A DNA stretch of 64,000 bases from JABCYV01 sp963729325. GTDB lineage: Bacteria > Acidobacteriota > Terriglobia > Terriglobales > Acidobacteriaceae. Below are positions 1-8,349 of the stretch, one piece after another. The notes beneath the pieces are model-generated. The model did no database searches, was not told the DNA's origin, and was given only the letters and a program-made list of their open reading frames with translations. Positions within the stretch are counted from its first letter, which is position 1; every line of letters begins with the position of its first letter. The DNA is taken from positions 1 to 64,000 of the forward strand of contig CAVSNS010000022.1 of the NCBI GenBank assembly GCA_963729325.1, given 5' to 3'. The position numbers were made by a program, and so were the translations under genes.

Positions 1-85
1 CACCGGACATGTCCCATTTGCTGTGTTGAAATTGCTATTCTGGATGTAGAAGGTCAGTTTCCCGCAGTCAGGTGAGCAAAGCCAA

Positions 86-424
86 ATGAAAGTCACAGAA
101 AAGGACGTCGCATATGTGGCCGACCTGGCCAACCTCGAGCTCACTGTTGAGGAGCGCGTCTGCATGCTGCAAGGTCTCAATTCGATTCTCCAACACATTG
201 ATTCGTTAAACGAGCTCGATACGGCGGGTGTCCAGCCCATGGCGCAGGTGTCGGATCGTTATGGGATGGACGAATCCAAGCAGGGGAGCGAGCGCTTTGC
301 CTATGCTAGCCGTGAGGACATTCACGAGGGGCTGCGAAAATCGCTGCCACACGATGTCGCCTTGCAAAACGCCCCTGATTCGGACGGAATCTTCTTCAAA
401 GTTCCCAAGGTGATTGAGAGATAG
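86..424 (+). CDS. gatC: Asp-tRNA(Asn)/Glu-tRNA(Gln) amidotransferase subunit C
   Basis: Small 112-residue GatC, the belt subunit that wraps around GatA and helps hold it to GatB in the amidotransferase converting Glu-tRNA(Gln) to Gln-tRNA(Gln). Seen: the family opening MKVTEKDVAYVADLANLELT, a helical N-terminal half with the LNSILQHIDSLNELDT stretch, and the closing FFKVPKVIER typical of GatC C-termini. GatA follows 67 bp downstream on the same strand, so the two are probably cotranscribed; gatB is not in the window. No strong Shine-Dalgarno precedes the ATG. Length is slightly above the usual 95-100 residues. Confidence 0.95.
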   Translation: MKVTEKDVAYVADLANLELTVEERVCMLQGLNSILQHIDSLNELDTAGVQPMAQVSDRYGMDESKQGSERFAYASREDIHEGLRKSLPHDVALQNAPDSDGIFFKVPKVIER

Positions 425-491
425 CGGCAAGTGGCCAGTGATCAGCACCCAGTAGTTTACAGACCTGATCACTAACCACTAACCACTAATT

Positions 492-1925
492 ATGGACTTG
501 AGCCGGCTTACCATTGATGCGGCGCGCTCAGCAATTCAAGAGCGTAAAACGACGGCGGTGTCTCTAGCGGAAGCAATGTACGACAGGATCGAGAGAGACG
601 ATCCCACGGTCGGAGCGTTTCTGACGCTTTCCAAAGAACGCGCGCTGGCGAAGGCTTCGGAAATGGACGCCCTGGCCGCGAAGGGAGAAGAGCTACCGCC
701 TTTGGGCGGCGTGCCCGTCGGTATCAAAGATGTATTGGTGACAAAGGGCGCGCGTTCAACGGCAGGTTCGAAGATTCTAGGCAATTACATGCCGCCCTAC
801 GATTGCACGGCGGTGGCCCGACTGGAAGCGGCAGGCGCTGTGGTGCTGGGAAAAATGAACTGCGATGAATTCGCTATGGGTTCGTCCAACGAGAATTCGG
901 CGTGGAAGCCAGTGCATAATCCGCGCGATCTGAGCCGCGTGCCGGGCGGTTCTTCGGGAGGGTCCGCTGCGGCAGTGGCCGCGGACATGGCGGTGGCCAC
1001 GCTCGGTTCGGACACCGGTGGTTCGATTCGACAGCCCGCATCTTTTTGTGGTGTGGTTGGGTTGAAGCCCACTTATGGACGAGTATCGCGCTATGGATTG
1101 ATTGCATTCGCTTCGTCGCTCGACCACATTGGCCCCCTGACCAAGACGGTGAAGGATGCAGCGATCGTTCTGCGGATGATCGCAGGACGCGACCCGATGG
1201 ATTCGACTTCCGCCGAGATGCCCGTCCCCGACTACGTCGCGGAACTGGAGAAGCCAATCTCCGGCTTGAAGATTGGCGTGGCCAAAGAGTACTTCGGCGA
1301 AGGACTTGACGGGGAAGTTCGCAAGTCGGTGGAGGCGGCGATTCAGAAGCTCGCAGATCTGGGTTGCGAAATCATAAAACTTTCTCTGCCGCACACGAAG
1401 TACGCGGTGCCGACCTACTACATTGTTGCCACAGCGGAAGCATCGTCGAACCTAGCTCGCTTTGATGGCGTGCGCTATGGGTACCGCGCGGATGGGGCGC
1501 GCTCGCTTTCGGAGATGTATCGGCGCACCCGCGACCGGGGTTTCGGCACAGAAGTCAAACGCCGTATCATGCTCGGAACCTATGTTTTGAGTGCCGGTTA
1601 CTACGATGCTTACTACTTAAAGGCACAAAAGGTGCGCACGCTGTTGACTCGCGATTTCGACCAGGCTTTCAAGCAGGTCGACGTGATCGTGACTCCGACG
1701 AGTCCCACGGCAGCATTCAAGCTAGGCGAGAAGGTGAATGATCCGGTCGCGATGTACCTGGCTGATATTTACACAGTGACGGCGAATTTAGCGGGCATCC
1801 CAGGGATTTCCATCCCATGTGGACAAACGCGAGAGAAATTGCCGATCGGGATGCAAGTGTTGGGGAAACATTTCGACGAGACCACGATTCTGCGCGTGGC
1901 GCATGCGTATGAAAATGCGGCATGA
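492..1925 (+). CDS. gatA: Asp-tRNA(Asn)/Glu-tRNA(Gln) amidotransferase subunit A
   Basis: Amidase-signature subunit that hydrolyses glutamine and channels ammonia to GatB. The Ser-cisSer-Lys triad is intact: Lys79 in VGIKD, Ser154 in the PGGSSGGSAAA loop and nucleophile Ser178 in SDTGGSIRQP, the same numbering as in well-studied GatA proteins. The glycine-rich signature runs through LKPTYGRVSRYGL (about residues 191-203). The 477-residue length is normal. Lies directly after gatC. A second, more distant amidase-signature gene occurs at 45.2 kb; this copy is the tRNA enzyme because of its gatC neighbour and canonical length. Confidence 0.96.
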   Translation: MDLSRLTIDAARSAIQERKTTAVSLAEAMYDRIERDDPTVGAFLTLSKERALAKASEMDALAAKGEELPPLGGVPVGIKDVLVTKGARSTAGSKILGNYMPPYDCTAVARLEAAGAVVLGKMNCDEFAMGSSNENSAWKPVHNPRDLSRVPGGSSGGSAAAVAADMAVATLGSDTGGSIRQPASFCGVVGLKPTYGRVSRYGLIAFASSLDHIGPLTKTVKDAAIVLRMIAGRDPMDSTSAEMPVPDYVAELEKPISGLKIGVAKEYFGEGLDGEVRKSVEAAIQKLADLGCEIIKLSLPHTKYAVPTYYIVATAEASSNLARFDGVRYGYRADGARSLSEMYRRTRDRGFGTEVKRRIMLGTYVLSAGYYDAYYLKAQKVRTLLTRDFDQAFKQVDVIVTPTSPTAAFKLGEKVNDPVAMYLADIYTVTANLAGIPGISIPCGQTREKLPIGMQVLGKHFDETTILRVAHAYENAA

Positions 1926-1948
1926 GCGAGAGTCAGAGCCTAGCAAGG

Positions 1949-2533
1949 TTAGGATGTCAATTCGTAATAGCTCTCTCCCGCACAGCCGCGGCAGAGTACT
2001 TTTCCTTCGCGACGAACTTCACGGCGAAAATTAATCCCTTCGCCACAAATTTCACAAACAATGCGCTCCCCTTTGTATCCGGGAAATTCTTCCGGAGGAA
2101 GTTCAACTTTCACCCATTGCATGGTGAACAAGTCTTCATCTGACATTTCACGGTAGGCCAGCATTTGTTGCTGGTTCTTATTCTCCAACTCAGGGTGCAT
2201 TTGGCGGGCGAGAGTCTTAGATGACTCTTTGGCTGCGATGCGCACCGCCTTGCCGGTGCTCACATCCACAAATGTGGCCGCGACCTTGCCCCAGTCGCGG
2301 AACTTCAAGGCGCGCTTGCCCAGGCGGCAGCCGGTGACCACGGCAACGGCGTCGGTGGCGCAACGGTCAATCTCCACAAAAGTAACCAAACGCTTGCGGT
2401 CCTTCTTGTGGGGATCTTCGATCCCTAACATCGCAAGCCCGAGCATGGCCAAGCGAACGCCGAGAACTTGTCCGGCGCAGAGATGACCATGGGCCTGTTC
2501 GGCGTCGCGAAGATACTCGTCAAGAGACTTCAT
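1949..2533 (-). CDS. FmdE-family protein (formylmethanofuran dehydrogenase subunit E-like)
   Basis: A 194-residue protein with the FmdE N-terminal signature HGHLCAGQVLGVRLA (about residues 15-29) and a second conserved block EIDRCATDAVAVVTGCRLGKR (given in part; about residues 54-74). The C-terminus carries a four-cysteine zinc-ribbon (CEIC about 157-160, CRGC about 175-178). In methanogens FmdE belongs to the molybdenum/tungsten formylmethanofuran dehydrogenase complex; in bacteria stand-alone FmdE proteins have no settled role, possibly linked to molybdoenzyme biogenesis. Convergent with gatA, 23 bp from its stop. Assignment to the family is firm, function is not. Confidence 0.85.
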   Translation of the reverse strand: MKSLDEYLRDAEQAHGHLCAGQVLGVRLAMLGLAMLGIEDPHKKDRKRLVTFVEIDRCATDAVAVVTGCRLGKRALKFRDWGKVAATFVDVSTGKAVRIAAKESSKTLARQMHPELENKNQQQMLAYREMSDEDLFTMQWVKVELPPEEFPGYKGERIVCEICGEGINFRREVRREGKVLCRGCAGESYYELTS

Positions 2534-2649
2534 ACCAGGCCAGGAAGGCCGCCTCTCACACGGGGGGTCTGCAAAAGCCCAGTTGTCAGTACGCAGTTCC
2601 CGGTTCTCAGAACTGCCGCAATTGTATTACGAAAAAAGGAGAAACACTT

Positions 2650-3246
2650 ATGCACTCAAACTCGAAAGCCAAAATTGGCCTCGCGCTTGTGTTGTCACTG
2701 TCGATATTTGCCACCGGCTGCAGCGCGCAGTGGGTGAATGTGGCACTAGCGGATTTGCCGGTGCTGACCCAGATGGCTTTGAACATCGTCGCCATGGTTG
2801 CCACACTGCAATCTGGCAAGCAAGCCAGCGCCGCCGAGTTGGCGGCTGTACAAAACATATCAGCCGAGGCCAGCAAAGACTTGACCCTGCTGCAGACGTT
2901 TTACAACGACTACAAAGCTAGGCCTAGCGCTGACGCGATGCAAAAAATTGAGAACGTGATTGCAGATATCAATCAAAACCTGCCTGCCCTGCTGCAAGCC
3001 GCGCATATCAGCGACCCGACGCTCGCGGCGAGGGTGACAGCGGGAGTCAACTTGATCCTGACGACAGTGAGCAGCTTCGCTTCCTTGATTCCACAGCCTG
3101 CGGCACCGTCCACGGCCCGGAAAACGCGACAGAACATTGTCATCCCAAAGGCTGAAGCGTTAAGGAAGCAGTGGAACCAGCAAGTCTGCGCGCCGACCGG
3201 CAACTCTGCACTTGACGCAGCGCTTACGACCTGCGCATTGAGGTAA
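2650..3246 (+). CDS. putative lipoprotein, unknown function
   Basis: 198-residue protein beginning with a charged n-region, a hydrophobic core and the lipobox FATGC (Cys24), so it is predicted to be exported and lipidated. The mature part is alanine-rich and mostly helical, with no domain I recognise; it ends with a short Cys-containing tail (VCAPTGNS...TTCAL). A clear AAAAGGAG ribosome site lies 9-10 bases before the ATG. The next gene starts 6 bp after the stop, with its ribosome site overlapping this gene's end, so the two form an operon. It may anchor or partner the zincin-like protein downstream; that is inference only. Confidence 0.75.
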   Translation: MHSNSKAKIGLALVLSLSIFATGCSAQWVNVALADLPVLTQMALNIVAMVATLQSGKQASAAELAAVQNISAEASKDLTLLQTFYNDYKARPSADAMQKIENVIADINQNLPALLQAAHISDPTLAARVTAGVNLILTTVSSFASLIPQPAAPSTARKTRQNIVIPKAEALRKQWNQQVCAPTGNSALDAALTTCALR

Positions 3247-3252
3247 GAGCTG

Positions 3253-3942
3253 ATGAGCGTTCCGGTCATCGCGCTAACCAATGCCTCTACTTGCCTCAGC
3301 GACGCGCAAGTAGAGACTGTAATGCCATCTTTGCAGCGTCAAGTGAGCCGGGATTTTTGTGCGTATTGGGACATCGATTGCTCGCTGACCTTTTTGCCTA
3401 AGGCTCAAGCGCTTGTTGCAGGTTGGTCGCAGATTGTTCTCACCGACGATCCCGACCAAGCAGGAGCGCTCGGCTACCATGAGATGAGCAGCAATGGCAC
3501 TCCCTTGGGCAAAGTCTTTGCCGGACTTGACGCGGAAAGCGGTTCTTCGTGGACGGTGACGCTGAGCCATGAACTGCTGGAGATGCTTGCAGACCCGTGG
3601 ATCAACTGGTGTGCTCAGGGTTCTGACGGAAGAATCTATGCGCTGGAAGTCTGCGATGCGGTCGAATCAGACAGCCTAGGATACGCGATCGATGGCGTGT
3701 TGGTATCGGACTTCATCACGCCCTCATGGTTCGAGCCGACACAAGCTGATCGCATCGATTTCAAAAAACGAGTGTCGAAACCGATGGAACTCGGCCCCGG
3801 AGGATATGTTTCGGTTCTCGATCCGGCGAGGGGCTGGACCCAGATCACTGCGGAAGGTGCCGATGGGCCGCCGGCGCCAGCCGGTAGCCGGAGGTATCGG
3901 CGCAGTATCGGGAAGGCGAAGTGGAGAAGGAGTATCCGCTAG
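3253..3942 (+). CDS. conserved protein with zincin-like HELLE motif
   Basis: 229 residues, no signal peptide. The centre contains VTLSHELLEMLADPW (His106-Glu107...Glu110, Asp114), resembling a metallopeptidase-type metal site, but HExxE differs from canonical HExxH, so peptidase activity is unproven. Other conserved-looking pieces are GYHEMSSNGTPLGKVF (about 75-90) and YALEVCDAVESD (about 129-140). The C-terminus becomes Arg/Lys-rich in its last 25 residues. The GAGGTAAGAG ribosome site overlaps the stop of the upstream lipoprotein gene, supporting coexpression. Convergent with cysS, 6 bp between stops. Confidence 0.65.
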   Translation: MSVPVIALTNASTCLSDAQVETVMPSLQRQVSRDFCAYWDIDCSLTFLPKAQALVAGWSQIVLTDDPDQAGALGYHEMSSNGTPLGKVFAGLDAESGSSWTVTLSHELLEMLADPWINWCAQGSDGRIYALEVCDAVESDSLGYAIDGVLVSDFITPSWFEPTQADRIDFKKRVSKPMELGPGGYVSVLDPARGWTQITAEGADGPPAPAGSRRYRRSIGKAKWRRSIR

Positions 3943-3948
3943 CGGTCT

Positions 3949-5433
3949 CTACTTTCGCCGCCAGCGGATACCATCTTTCGTTTGTTCGATGATCAGACCG
4001 GCACTGGTGAGTTCGGCGCGAACGGCGTCGGAGAGCTGAAAATTGAGAGCCCGTCGAGCGGCTTCCATGGCAGCGACCTTCGTTTCAATTTCGGCGTCGG
4101 AAACGCTTTGAGATCCTACGGCAACCAGAAGTTCCTGGCTGATGTCTTTCTGGCGGTCTTGCGCCTTGGCCCAATCGAGGATAGCTTTCATCTTGGGAGG
4201 GTCGTCATCTTTGAGGACGGCAAAGATTTCGTCGAACTTATCTAGCGCAGCGAGCAGTGGCGGCACGTCGTCTTTTTTGATCCGTCCGGAGTCTATGGCG
4301 GCGTTGGCTTTGCGAACCATGTCGAGAATGGCGGCCTGTGCCTGGGCGGTGTTTAGATCGTCTTCCAGGGCGGACCTCATCCTCTCAACCGTATGGCTCG
4401 CTAGTTGCTGCATTTCATCGCTGACACCGGCAGGAAACTGGCCAGCAGTCAGGCGCAATTGGAAGGTGCGCAATTTGTCTACATTGCTGGCCATTTGCTT
4501 CAGCCCGTCGAAGGTAAAGTTGAGCTGATGACGGTAGGGGACCGAGGCCAGCAACAGGCGGATCGAAGACGGCTTATATCCCTTGAGCACAAGATCGCGC
4601 AAGGTTAGAAAGTTGCCCAGGCTCTTGGACATCTTTTCACCTTCGACCAGCAGAAAACGCGCGTGAAACCAGAAGCGGGCAAATGGCTTCCCGGTGAGCG
4701 CTTCCGATTGCGCAATTTCGTTTTCGTGATGCGGAAAGATGAGATCTTCCCCACCAGCGTGCAGATCGAAGGTTTCTCCCAACTCTTCCATCGACATGAC
4801 GGAACACTCGATGTGCCAACCGGGCCGGCCACGGCCGATGGAAGTTTCCCAGAAAGCCTCGCCAGGCTTCGGTGCCTTCCAAAGGGCGAAATCGCGCGCG
4901 CTGTCCTTGTCATATTCGTCCAAATCCACGCGAGCGCCATCTTCCATCCCAGCAAAATCCTTTTTTGAGAGTTTGCCGTAGCCAGGAAACTTGGCGATGC
5001 GGAAGTAGTAAGAACCATCCTCAGCCCGGTAAGCAAATCCCTTCTTCTCCAACGTAGCAACGAATTCAGCCATCTCAGGAATGTGATCTGTGGCGCGGAC
5101 AAGAATCGGCTGTTCGATATTCAGAGTTGCAGAATCCTCCAAGAAAGCTTTTTCGTATTTTTCCGTGTATTGCTTCACGCTAACGCCATCACGCGCGGAG
5201 TTACGAATAATTTTGTCGTCCACGTCGGTGATGTTCATGACGTAACGTACTTTATGTCCGCTCTGAAGAAGAAACCGGCACAGGATATCGATGGCGACAA
5301 AGGTACGAAAATTTCCGATGTGTCCGTAGTCGTAAACCGTTGGCCCACAAGCGTACATGCGGACCTGGTTGTTTTCGAGGGGGTGGAACTCCTCGACTTT
5401 GCCCGGCAGCGTATTGTAGAAACGCAGCGCCAT
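3949..5433 (-). CDS. cysS: cysteinyl-tRNA synthetase
   Basis: Class I synthetase that charges tRNA-Cys. Seen: zinc ligand Cys29 in ACGPTVYDYGHIGNFR with the HIGH-type HIGN motif at about residues 38-41; the zinc-site continuation ECSVMS and HHENE in the centre; and the KMSKS loop (GEKMSKSLGNF) at about residue 266. The C-terminal part is the helical anticodon-binding region. The 494-residue length is slightly longer than the usual 460-470. Apparently monocistronic, convergent with the zincin-like gene. Confidence 0.97.
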   Translation of the reverse strand: MALRFYNTLPGKVEEFHPLENNQVRMYACGPTVYDYGHIGNFRTFVAIDILCRFLLQSGHKVRYVMNITDVDDKIIRNSARDGVSVKQYTEKYEKAFLEDSATLNIEQPILVRATDHIPEMAEFVATLEKKGFAYRAEDGSYYFRIAKFPGYGKLSKKDFAGMEDGARVDLDEYDKDSARDFALWKAPKPGEAFWETSIGRGRPGWHIECSVMSMEELGETFDLHAGGEDLIFPHHENEIAQSEALTGKPFARFWFHARFLLVEGEKMSKSLGNFLTLRDLVLKGYKPSSIRLLLASVPYRHQLNFTFDGLKQMASNVDKLRTFQLRLTAGQFPAGVSDEMQQLASHTVERMRSALEDDLNTAQAQAAILDMVRKANAAIDSGRIKKDDVPPLLAALDKFDEIFAVLKDDDPPKMKAILDWAKAQDRQKDISQELLVAVGSQSVSDAEIETKVAAMEAARRALNFQLSDAVRAELTSAGLIIEQTKDGIRWRRK

Positions 5434-5675
5434 GTTCAGTTGAGCTTTACGGACAGAATCAATGATTCTAGGGGGAAGAAAGAAAAGGGGTCAAATCCCG
5501 CGCACTTGTTCAGAGGCGCACTTACAGTTGCCATGCACCGGCAGGCTCATTTAAGATGCCACCGTTGTATCCGAGCCCCCGTCACTCTACTGATCTCCGT
5601 CTCCACAATGAACGAATCGGCATTGTGCCCGAGGTGCAAGAAAACGTCGATTCGAAGCGTCTACAAGGAGAACTT

Positions 5676-6371
5676 ATGAAGACATCGTTGATCGTCATGA
5701 GCCTGATTTCCATGCTGGCGTTGCCCGCCTTCGGGCAGAAGAAAGAAGAGGAGAGAGTTGAAAATGCCGGGACGGTGGTGAAGGAGATTATGGACGTTCC
5801 CGACGACGTGCCGCAGAGCGTAATTGACAAAGCAGACTGTGTCGTCGTCCTGCCATCGGTGATCAAGTTTGCCATCGGAATTGGCGGGAGCTACGGCCGC
5901 GGAGTGATGACCTGCCGTGGCGGCAAGGACTTTCATGGTCCCTGGGGTGCACCGACCATGATGGCTCTTGAAGGCGGCAGCCTTGGCTTGCAGTTGGGCG
6001 GACAGGCAACCGATTTCGTCTTACTCCTGATGAGTCAAAAATCAGCCACGAATATTCTCAGCAGCAAGGTCAAGCTGGGCGGAGACGCCTCCGCAGCGGC
6101 TGGACCGGTGGGACGGAATGTCTCTGCCGAAACCGATGTGACTATGCGGGCTGAGATCCTGTCTTATTCTCGGGCTCGCGGACTATTCGCGGGAATATCT
6201 CTGGCCGGCTCAACGCTTCGACCGGACAATGACGCCAACAAAGCCTTGTACGGCAAAGAAGTCAGCGCCAAGGACATTGTCTTTGAAAAGGCAGTAGCGC
6301 CGCCCAAGTCGGCGGAACTGCTGTTGTCAACGCTCAATAAGAGATCTCCGAAAAACTTGTCGACCAACTAG
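5676..6371 (+). CDS. SYLF-domain (YSC84-type) lipid-binding protein
   Basis: 231 residues from the ATG at 5676, chosen because AAGGAG lies just upstream and because it gives a signal peptide (MKTSLIVMSLISMLALPAFG, cleavage near residue 20). An upstream in-frame extension exists but encodes nothing signal-like. The mature protein matches the SYLF family: conserved DKADCVVVLPSVIKFAIGIGG, GRGVMTCR and SAEILSYSRARGLFAGISLAG-like segments. Related eukaryotic proteins bind phosphoinositides; bacterial members are periplasmic proteins of unclear role. Possibly followed by a short hairpin. Confidence 0.85.
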   Translation: MKTSLIVMSLISMLALPAFGQKKEEERVENAGTVVKEIMDVPDDVPQSVIDKADCVVVLPSVIKFAIGIGGSYGRGVMTCRGGKDFHGPWGAPTMMALEGGSLGLQLGGQATDFVLLLMSQKSATNILSSKVKLGGDASAAAGPVGRNVSAETDVTMRAEILSYSRARGLFAGISLAGSTLRPDNDANKALYGKEVSAKDIVFEKAVAPPKSAELLLSTLNKRSPKNLSTN

Positions 6372-6384
6372 TCTTGTCCGCGCC

Positions 6385-6408
6385 GGGAGGAGGGGCAATC
6401 TTCCTCCC
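6385..6408 (+). terminator. possible terminator hairpin after SYLF gene
   Basis: Seven-base perfect stem GGGAGGA / TCCTCCC (6385-6391 with 6402-6408) 13 bp after the SYLF stop. There is no T-run behind it, so it is at best a weak or Rho-assisted terminator. Confidence 0.35.
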
Positions 6409-6463
6409 GAGGATCTCCTTATCGTATCGTTTGCGCCGCCAAGACAGGATCTGACCTGAGTTC

Positions 6464-6539
6464 TGGTGGGCCCGCCTGGATTCGAACCAGGGACCAGAGG
6501 ATTATGAGTCCACTGCTCTAACCGCTGAGCTACGGGCCC
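6464..6539 (-). tRNA. tRNA with CAU anticodon, probably tRNA-Ile2
   Basis: Full cloverleaf on the minus strand: acceptor GGGCCCG pairs with CGGGCCC, D-arm GCTC/GAGC, anticodon loop CTCATAA (anticodon CAU), T-arm CCTGG/CCAGG with TTCGAAT loop, and an encoded CCA (6464-6466). The anticodon stem GTGGA/TCCTC has one T-T mismatch. CAU can be Met or lysidine-modified Ile. The acceptor and D-arm start (GGGCCCGTAGCTCAGCGGTT) resemble tRNA-Ile2 more than elongator Met. That choice is an inference. Confidence 0.93.
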
Positions 6540-6655
6540 GTCCACCAAACGCAAGCAGGACATTTCCGAGTGTAGCAAGCATTGTAGAGGATGCGAGGCA
6601 TTGGCACGGCTGCCAGAGCTATCAATCATCGTCGGGATCGGTTGGCGGTGTCTTA

Positions 6656-7999
6656 TCATTCAGAAAGAAGTTGGCGTCGAGCGCTGCGGGAATGGTTTTG
6701 GAAGGTAAGCGGCGTTTGGCTGAAGTCGAAACAATCAGAGAGATTATCAGCGGGTGCGTCCGCATACCCGAGCGAGGGCAAGCCGAAATTCTGTTCAATG
6801 AACTTCAGGATGCTGCCGAAATCATGGGTAACGTGAGAGACATAAGCCGACTTCGCGAAGGGAGACACGACGATCAGAGGCACACGAAACCCGTACTCGT
6901 AGGAGTTGATGACTGTGGGTGCGACGTGGTCGTACCATCCTCCCCAATCGTCCCACGTGATGAGGATGGCGGTGTTGGACCAATAGGGGCTGTTGCCGAT
7001 GGCGTTGACAATAGACGCCACCCAGGATGGTCCTGAACCATTGTTCGACCCGGCGTGATCGGATGCCTGTCCCGTGGGAATCACCCAGCTCACGGCGGGG
7101 AGTTGCCCGTTGGCAATATCGCTCAAGACTTGTGTTTGCTGGAGGATGACGTTGTTGGTCCATTCCGGCCCTGTACATACAGTCGCGGTCGCGTCTGGCA
7201 CACAAATATGCCGGATGGCGTTAGGTCCAGTCCAGATGGAGCCGGCAGACGGTGTGTAGTACCGCCAGGTTAGCTTTTTGGAGTCGAGCAAGTCCACCAG
7301 CGCGGGATGCTCAAAACAGGGATATTGGGTTTGGGACTCGTCGCCCGTGGGATCGATCAACGCGACGAGCTGGCCGGTAGCGGCTGTACACCCGGTGCCC
7401 CCCGAGCCCGTCCCGTCGCCCCCGGGGGTAAACGGATTCTCCGCGGCAAACAAATTGCTTGTTGCGGTCGGAGCAGACGTACCCGAGATGATGAATTGAT
7501 GTGCGGGAAAGCTCGGGCCTTGGTTGGTCTGGAACATTCGATCCGCGAACGTGTAGCGTTCTGCCATTTGGAAGTACGGAGCCACCTCGGAGGGATTTAC
7601 GTATGCGAACTGAAGGTTAGGCGCAGGGCAATCGGTGGCTCCCGGCTTGCAGAACACGGGGATTTTGTCGGCGCCATCCATTCTTCCTGTGTCATACATG
7701 AGCACGAACGAGTTGTGCGAGTGATTCGGATCGTAGTCGGTCACTAGAGATACGGGTGCCAGTGGGATGGTTTGGCCGTCGGAATTCATACCGCTATTGG
7801 CAATGTCCGCATTCGGTAGACCATGGAAAAGGTTGTCAGGGGTACGATTCTCCTGGAAAATCACGACCACATGCTGAATCTTTCCGGAGCTCGACATTCG
7901 AGTCGATCCGCCACCTCCTGCACAACTATTGAGATTAACAAGAAGGCCAGCGACTAGGAGAAGGACGGCCCAGAACAGCAAAACGGTAGACCGACTCAT
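6656..7999 (-). CDS. lipoprotein phosphoesterase (AcpA / phospholipase C-like family)
   Basis: 447 residues with a lipoprotein signal (hydrophobic segment, then NLNSC, Cys26). The mature protein starts with VVVIFQENRTPDNLFHG, the metal-binding opening of the alkaline-phosphatase-like phosphoesterase family that includes bacterial acid phosphatase AcpA and non-specific phospholipase C. Further family blocks: NQGPSFPAHQFIISGTS, AVSWVIPTGQASDHAG and ILITWDDWGGWYDHVAP, which carry the remaining metal and phosphate-binding residues. Expected to act outside the inner membrane on phosphate esters. Transcribed away from the HD-GYP gene. Confidence 0.85.
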   Translation of the reverse strand: MSRSTVLLFWAVLLLVAGLLVNLNSCAGGGGSTRMSSSGKIQHVVVIFQENRTPDNLFHGLPNADIANSGMNSDGQTIPLAPVSLVTDYDPNHSHNSFVLMYDTGRMDGADKIPVFCKPGATDCPAPNLQFAYVNPSEVAPYFQMAERYTFADRMFQTNQGPSFPAHQFIISGTSAPTATSNLFAAENPFTPGGDGTGSGGTGCTAATGQLVALIDPTGDESQTQYPCFEHPALVDLLDSKKLTWRYYTPSAGSIWTGPNAIRHICVPDATATVCTGPEWTNNVILQQTQVLSDIANGQLPAVSWVIPTGQASDHAGSNNGSGPSWVASIVNAIGNSPYWSNTAILITWDDWGGWYDHVAPTVINSYEYGFRVPLIVVSPFAKSAYVSHVTHDFGSILKFIEQNFGLPSLGYADAPADNLSDCFDFSQTPLTFQNHSRSARRQLLSE

Positions 8000-8349
8000 A
8001 GCATTATCTCCCCTATGTCAGTCTGAACCATGCAAGCAGGACCTGCCACAAGCCTGTTGGAGCGGTTAGCAAGGGAGGCCTTACACGGGTTGGGTTTCTG
8101 CAGTTCGCACCCATACCTGTGGACGGCATTCGGTTCTCTGGGTTCTAAGATGCAAGGTTCGCCCCTGACAGGTTGCTAAACCCACTCAAAATGACTGGCT
8201 TGAGGCAAACGCCAAATTCCCCGTTACGAAAGTTTCGCATCAACCTCACAAGTGATTGTCCGGAAGTATTTTGCCTGCTATCACTTAGGTAGCACAAACT
8301 CATTGCCTGGAATTCCCAAGAGGCCCTAAAAGGAGCCTGCGGTAGAGTT
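8000..8349. other. 350-bp divergent intergenic region
   Basis: Non-coding stretch between the phosphoesterase and the HD-GYP/GGDEF gene; it must hold both promoters. A 7-bp inverted repeat AAGTGAT (8250-8256) / ATCACTT (8280-8286) lies about 65 bp before the GTG start and could be an operator. No riboswitch or other motif recognised. Confidence 0.4.

Noticed and set aside
777..1394. 205-codon minus-strand frame inside gatA
   Set aside because: Shadow of gatA, which has its full catalytic triad.
8160..8240. Possible cyclic-di-GMP riboswitch upstream of the HD-GYP/GGDEF gene
   Set aside because: No conserved GEMM core could be aligned by eye; only a short inverted repeat is present.
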